The notes under the pieces were generated by a model. The model worked only from the letters and a program-made list of their open reading frames with translations, made no database searches and was not told where the DNA came from. Of a stretch of DNA of 64,000 nt, positions 62,303 to 64,000 are shown piece by piece. The position numbers were made by a program, and so were the translations under genes. Where the stretch lies: assembly GCA_001048675.1 (NCBI GenBank), contig CCKK01000003.1:620001-684000 (forward strand), written 5' to 3'. Position 1 is the first letter of the stretch. Each line of letters opens with the position of its first letter. This stretch comes from Vibrio diabolicus. Lineage in GTDB: Bacteria > Pseudomonadota > Gammaproteobacteria > Enterobacterales > Vibrionaceae.

Positions 62303-62689
62303 TTAGCGAGAGCATTGGCCCGAGTTGCAGCGGGAGCTACCAGTAAGCCAGTATGAGACACGATACCTATTGTTGGCAAAGCGCAGGTAAAGCCAGTCTG
62401 CAATTGGCTTGAGTAATGGCCAACGTAGTGGAGCATATAGCCAACCTCGTCCGACCAACTGCCATGCTCGGTGAGTCACATCAAGACCAAGTATCACTTC
62501 ATTATTGTCATTCAGCGCATGCAAAATCGTATTGGCTTTTTGTGCGTCTATCTGTGGGTAATCAGAAAAGTCATCGCTGTAGATATCGACGATTTTTATC
62601 GCTTGTTTTACATCTCGTCGCTTAAGTGCGTGCATTTCTTTGGCGCACAGTGGGCAAGTTCCGTCATAAAATATGGTGAGCTTTGTCAT
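62303..62689 (-). CDS. DCC-family (DUF393) thiol-disulfide oxidoreductase-like protein, 128 aa
   Basis: The opening IFYDGTCPLCAKEM is the DxxCxxC signature of the DCC/DUF393 family, thioredoxin-like proteins of unclear substrate. The mid-section LGLDVTHRAWQLVGRGWLYAPLRWP and the end YLRFANNRYRVSYWL are family-typical. Two more cysteines close the protein (CNSGQCS). It lies between the chemoreceptor and a metallopeptidase gene on the same strand, without obvious functional links. Confidence 0.85.
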   Translation of the reverse strand: MTKLTIFYDGTCPLCAKEMHALKRRDVKQAIKIVDIYSDDFSDYPQIDAQKANTILHALNDNNEVILGLDVTHRAWQLVGRGWLYAPLRWPLLKPIADWLYLRFANNRYRVSYWLTGSSRCNSGQCSR

Positions 62690-62716
62690 TGCGATCGTCT
62701 TATTATTTGATTTGTC

Positions 62717-63511
62717 TTACTGAGTTCTACGTGGCGGTTTTTCTTTTGGTTCATTATGTTGCAGGTAGTGGTTCCAATTCGCGCGTATGTTCTCGTAGTT
62801 GTATTGGCAAAAGTCTTTGCGATCTCGTAGGTAGTCTTTTTCAACTTCATCGAGAAGCGACTTGTACTGTTCCGGATCACTGCCGTACACCAAACATAAG
62901 GTAGAGAAGTAGCGTTGCAAATCAAAACTGTGCTCATCAATGTACTCACCGAAGTCGTAGTAGTCCGGTCTGTCATCGGACTCAAATGCGAACATGTCGG
63001 CGGCGCTAATGGCCATCTCTGCGCCATCTTCTAGGAAGTCAATCATTAAGATCGTGGCAAAATTATCGACGGCATCTTCTTCTTTTCCGAGAACAGGGAT
63101 GTTTTGATCTTCGATGTAAGCATGCCCGGCTTCATGCAGCAAGGTGTGTAATAACGTATCTAACGCCCCTGTTTTTGGGGATTTTCCAAGGCGTTCTTCA
63201 TACTGGTTATTGGAGAAGTAATTGAGTGATTCCAAATAAAAAGTGTAAGGAATGTGTATCGTGTGCGTATCGGGATCGTACATTGGGCCATCTTCTCCGC
63301 CGTAAATCAGTGTGAGTGGTTTGCGAAATGGAAAGTGGATCTGAGATAGCTCAAGAAAAATTGGGTTTACATCGCTGTTTTGGATAGATTGCAGGGCGAT
63401 GTTTTCATGGGTTGTTTCCACGGGAGAATATTCAATACGGATATTTTCCGCTGCAGTGGCAGATGAGATGGCACAGAGTAATAGCACAGGGAAAAGCGAA
63501 TGAATTTTCAT
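62717..63511 (-). CDS. Secreted putative metallopeptidase (DUF4344-like), 264 aa
   Basis: A signal peptide (about 20 residues, ending SATAA) leads to a domain with LLHEAGHAYIE near residues 123-133, an HExxH zinc motif with the family-typical HEAGH form, followed by EDAVDNFATILMID with Glu/Asp as possible further ligands. This layout fits the DUF4344 putative metallopeptidases. It ends in a basic Pro/Lys tail. It is the last recognised gene in the window, and its target is unknown. Confidence 0.75.
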   Translation of the reverse strand: MKIHSLFPVLLLCAISSATAAENIRIEYSPVETTHENIALQSIQNSDVNPIFLELSQIHFPFRKPLTLIYGGEDGPMYDPDTHTIHIPYTFYLESLNYFSNNQYEERLGKSPKTGALDTLLHTLLHEAGHAYIEDQNIPVLGKEEDAVDNFATILMIDFLEDGAEMAISAADMFAFESDDRPDYYDFGEYIDEHSFDLQRYFSTLCLVYGSDPEQYKSLLDEVEKDYLRDRKDFCQYNYENIRANWNHYLQHNEPKEKPPRRTQ

Positions 63512-64000
63512 GTAGGGCTCTTGTTATTTGAATAACTTACATAAAAATTATACATGTTTTTGTGTGATTCATAACTGGGATTGTTTTTATCACCCAGAAT
63601 CGGGTAGTTAGCCTCGAAAGACTACCATGACAACACCGTACATTTTGGTTGCTGGGCCCTCCAAAAAGCCTATCAAAACACGTTTTATTCAGGAGACGAT
63701 AGATAAGTGATTGGCTTTTAAGGTTTATTTTTTGGTGAGGCTAAGCTGAATTGGCTTTGCTCTTTTGTCTGTAAAAATGCTACTCAGCAGTTAATCATTA
63801 TGGAATGAAACCATGGGATTGGTGAATGTCACTGAATTGAAGAAAATTATCAGCAATATGTTATAATCCGGCTCCGTTGTGACGAAAACGTTTGTTGCAG
63901 CTTGAGAGTTTCCTTGGATTCGGCTCGTTTACACACCATGAGCCAGAGTTGAAAAACTACGACAGGAACAAGCAAACCCAATTGTTTTGAACGCGATCTC
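63512..64000. other. Right-edge intergenic region
   Basis: No gene is recognised on either strand. A strong promoter-like sequence near 63862 faces right, toward sequence outside the window, and is listed separately. The downstream gene may begin beyond the edge after a leader of at least 125 bases. Confidence 0.5.
63837..63867 (+). promoter_or_regulatory. Extended -10 promoter at the right edge
   Basis: A perfect TATAAT (63862-63867) is preceded by TGT, forming an extended -10. TTGAAG lies 19 bases upstream as a weak -35. Transcription would start near 63874 and yield a leader with no early start codon and good RBS. Confidence 0.55.

Noticed and set aside
1..64000. CRISPR arrays, tRNA or rRNA genes, insertion sequences, integrases or prophage genes.
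   Set aside because: I looked for regularly spaced direct repeats, tRNA-like cloverleaf ends and transposase or integrase motifs and saw none. The only regular arrays are the ori2 iterons, the ATCA array and the 9-base repeat.

Overview
The window looks like secondary-chromosome (chromosome 2) DNA of a marine Vibrio, probably of the V. harveyi/parahaemolyticus/alginolyticus group. The diagnostic block is a complete ori2 region near 37.0-42.5 kb: parB2 and parA2 (minus strand), an iteron-bearing origin with one perfect DnaA box and an AT-rich GATC/ATCA array, and rctB, the Vibrionaceae chromosome 2 initiator. Eight perfect matches to the chromosome 2 centromere consensus parS2 (NTTTACANTGTAAAN) lie between 30.8 and 59.0 kb. 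The gene order putA - vqmA - pdxH - lap genes is the one known from V. cholerae chromosome 2. Species assignment is an inference from gene content.

Layout. (1) 0-2.4 kb: small housekeeping-type genes (zinc-ribbon-like protein, two RimJ/RimL-type acetyltransferases, an RRM protein). (2) 2.5-9.2 kb: proline catabolism on the minus strand: putR (AraC) - putA - a free-standing ALDH-like domain - putP. (3) 9.3-10.9 kb: the DPO quorum-sensing pair vqmR (sRNA) and vqmA, with a cluster of RctB-type sites in the same intergenic region. (4) 11-21.2 kb: pdxH, a DctB/DctD-like two-component pair with a degenerate AAA+ domain, and lapC-lapG-lapD-lapB, the c-di-GMP-controlled type I secretion and adhesin-release apparatus, without its adhesin. 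(5) 21.3-23.8 kb: a 35-residue membrane peptide, an MscS-type channel, two unknown small membrane proteins and a flavodoxin-type oxidoreductase. (6) 23.9-31.1 kb: a muropeptide/MurNAc scavenging locus (mppA-like, mpaA, murR, murQ, murP, porin). (7) 31.3-37 kb: a LysR pseudogene, a CatB-type acetyltransferase, a DUF342/FapA-like protein and tmcA. (8) 37-42.7 kb: par locus, ori2, rctB. (9) 42.7-47 kb: a Fur-boxed operon of two peptide-type ABC ATPases plus a small unknown protein, and a RibX-RibA fusion. (10) 47-52 kb: a periplasmic binding protein divergent from a hybrid sensor kinase, a YebC/YeeN protein, and a RodA paralogue. (11) 52.4-59 kb: a seven-gene envelope cluster: secreted protein, MacB/LolCDE-type ABC ATPase and permease, LolA-like protein, outer-membrane-barrel-like protein, and a LytS/LytTR two-component system. 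This is the best candidate here for a little-described system. (12) 59-64 kb: two putative metallopeptidases, ppiB, a chemoreceptor, a DCC-family thiol protein and an unassigned strong promoter at the right edge.

Sequence quality. Three genes (parB2, rctB, rodA) each carry one extra base in a 6-nt A/T run, and the outer-membrane protein lacks one base. rctB and parB2 are expected to be essential or important, so I read these as consensus errors rather than biology. The LysR gene differs: it has an in-frame TAG and looks like a true pseudogene. No rRNA, tRNA, insertion sequence, prophage or CRISPR array was seen.
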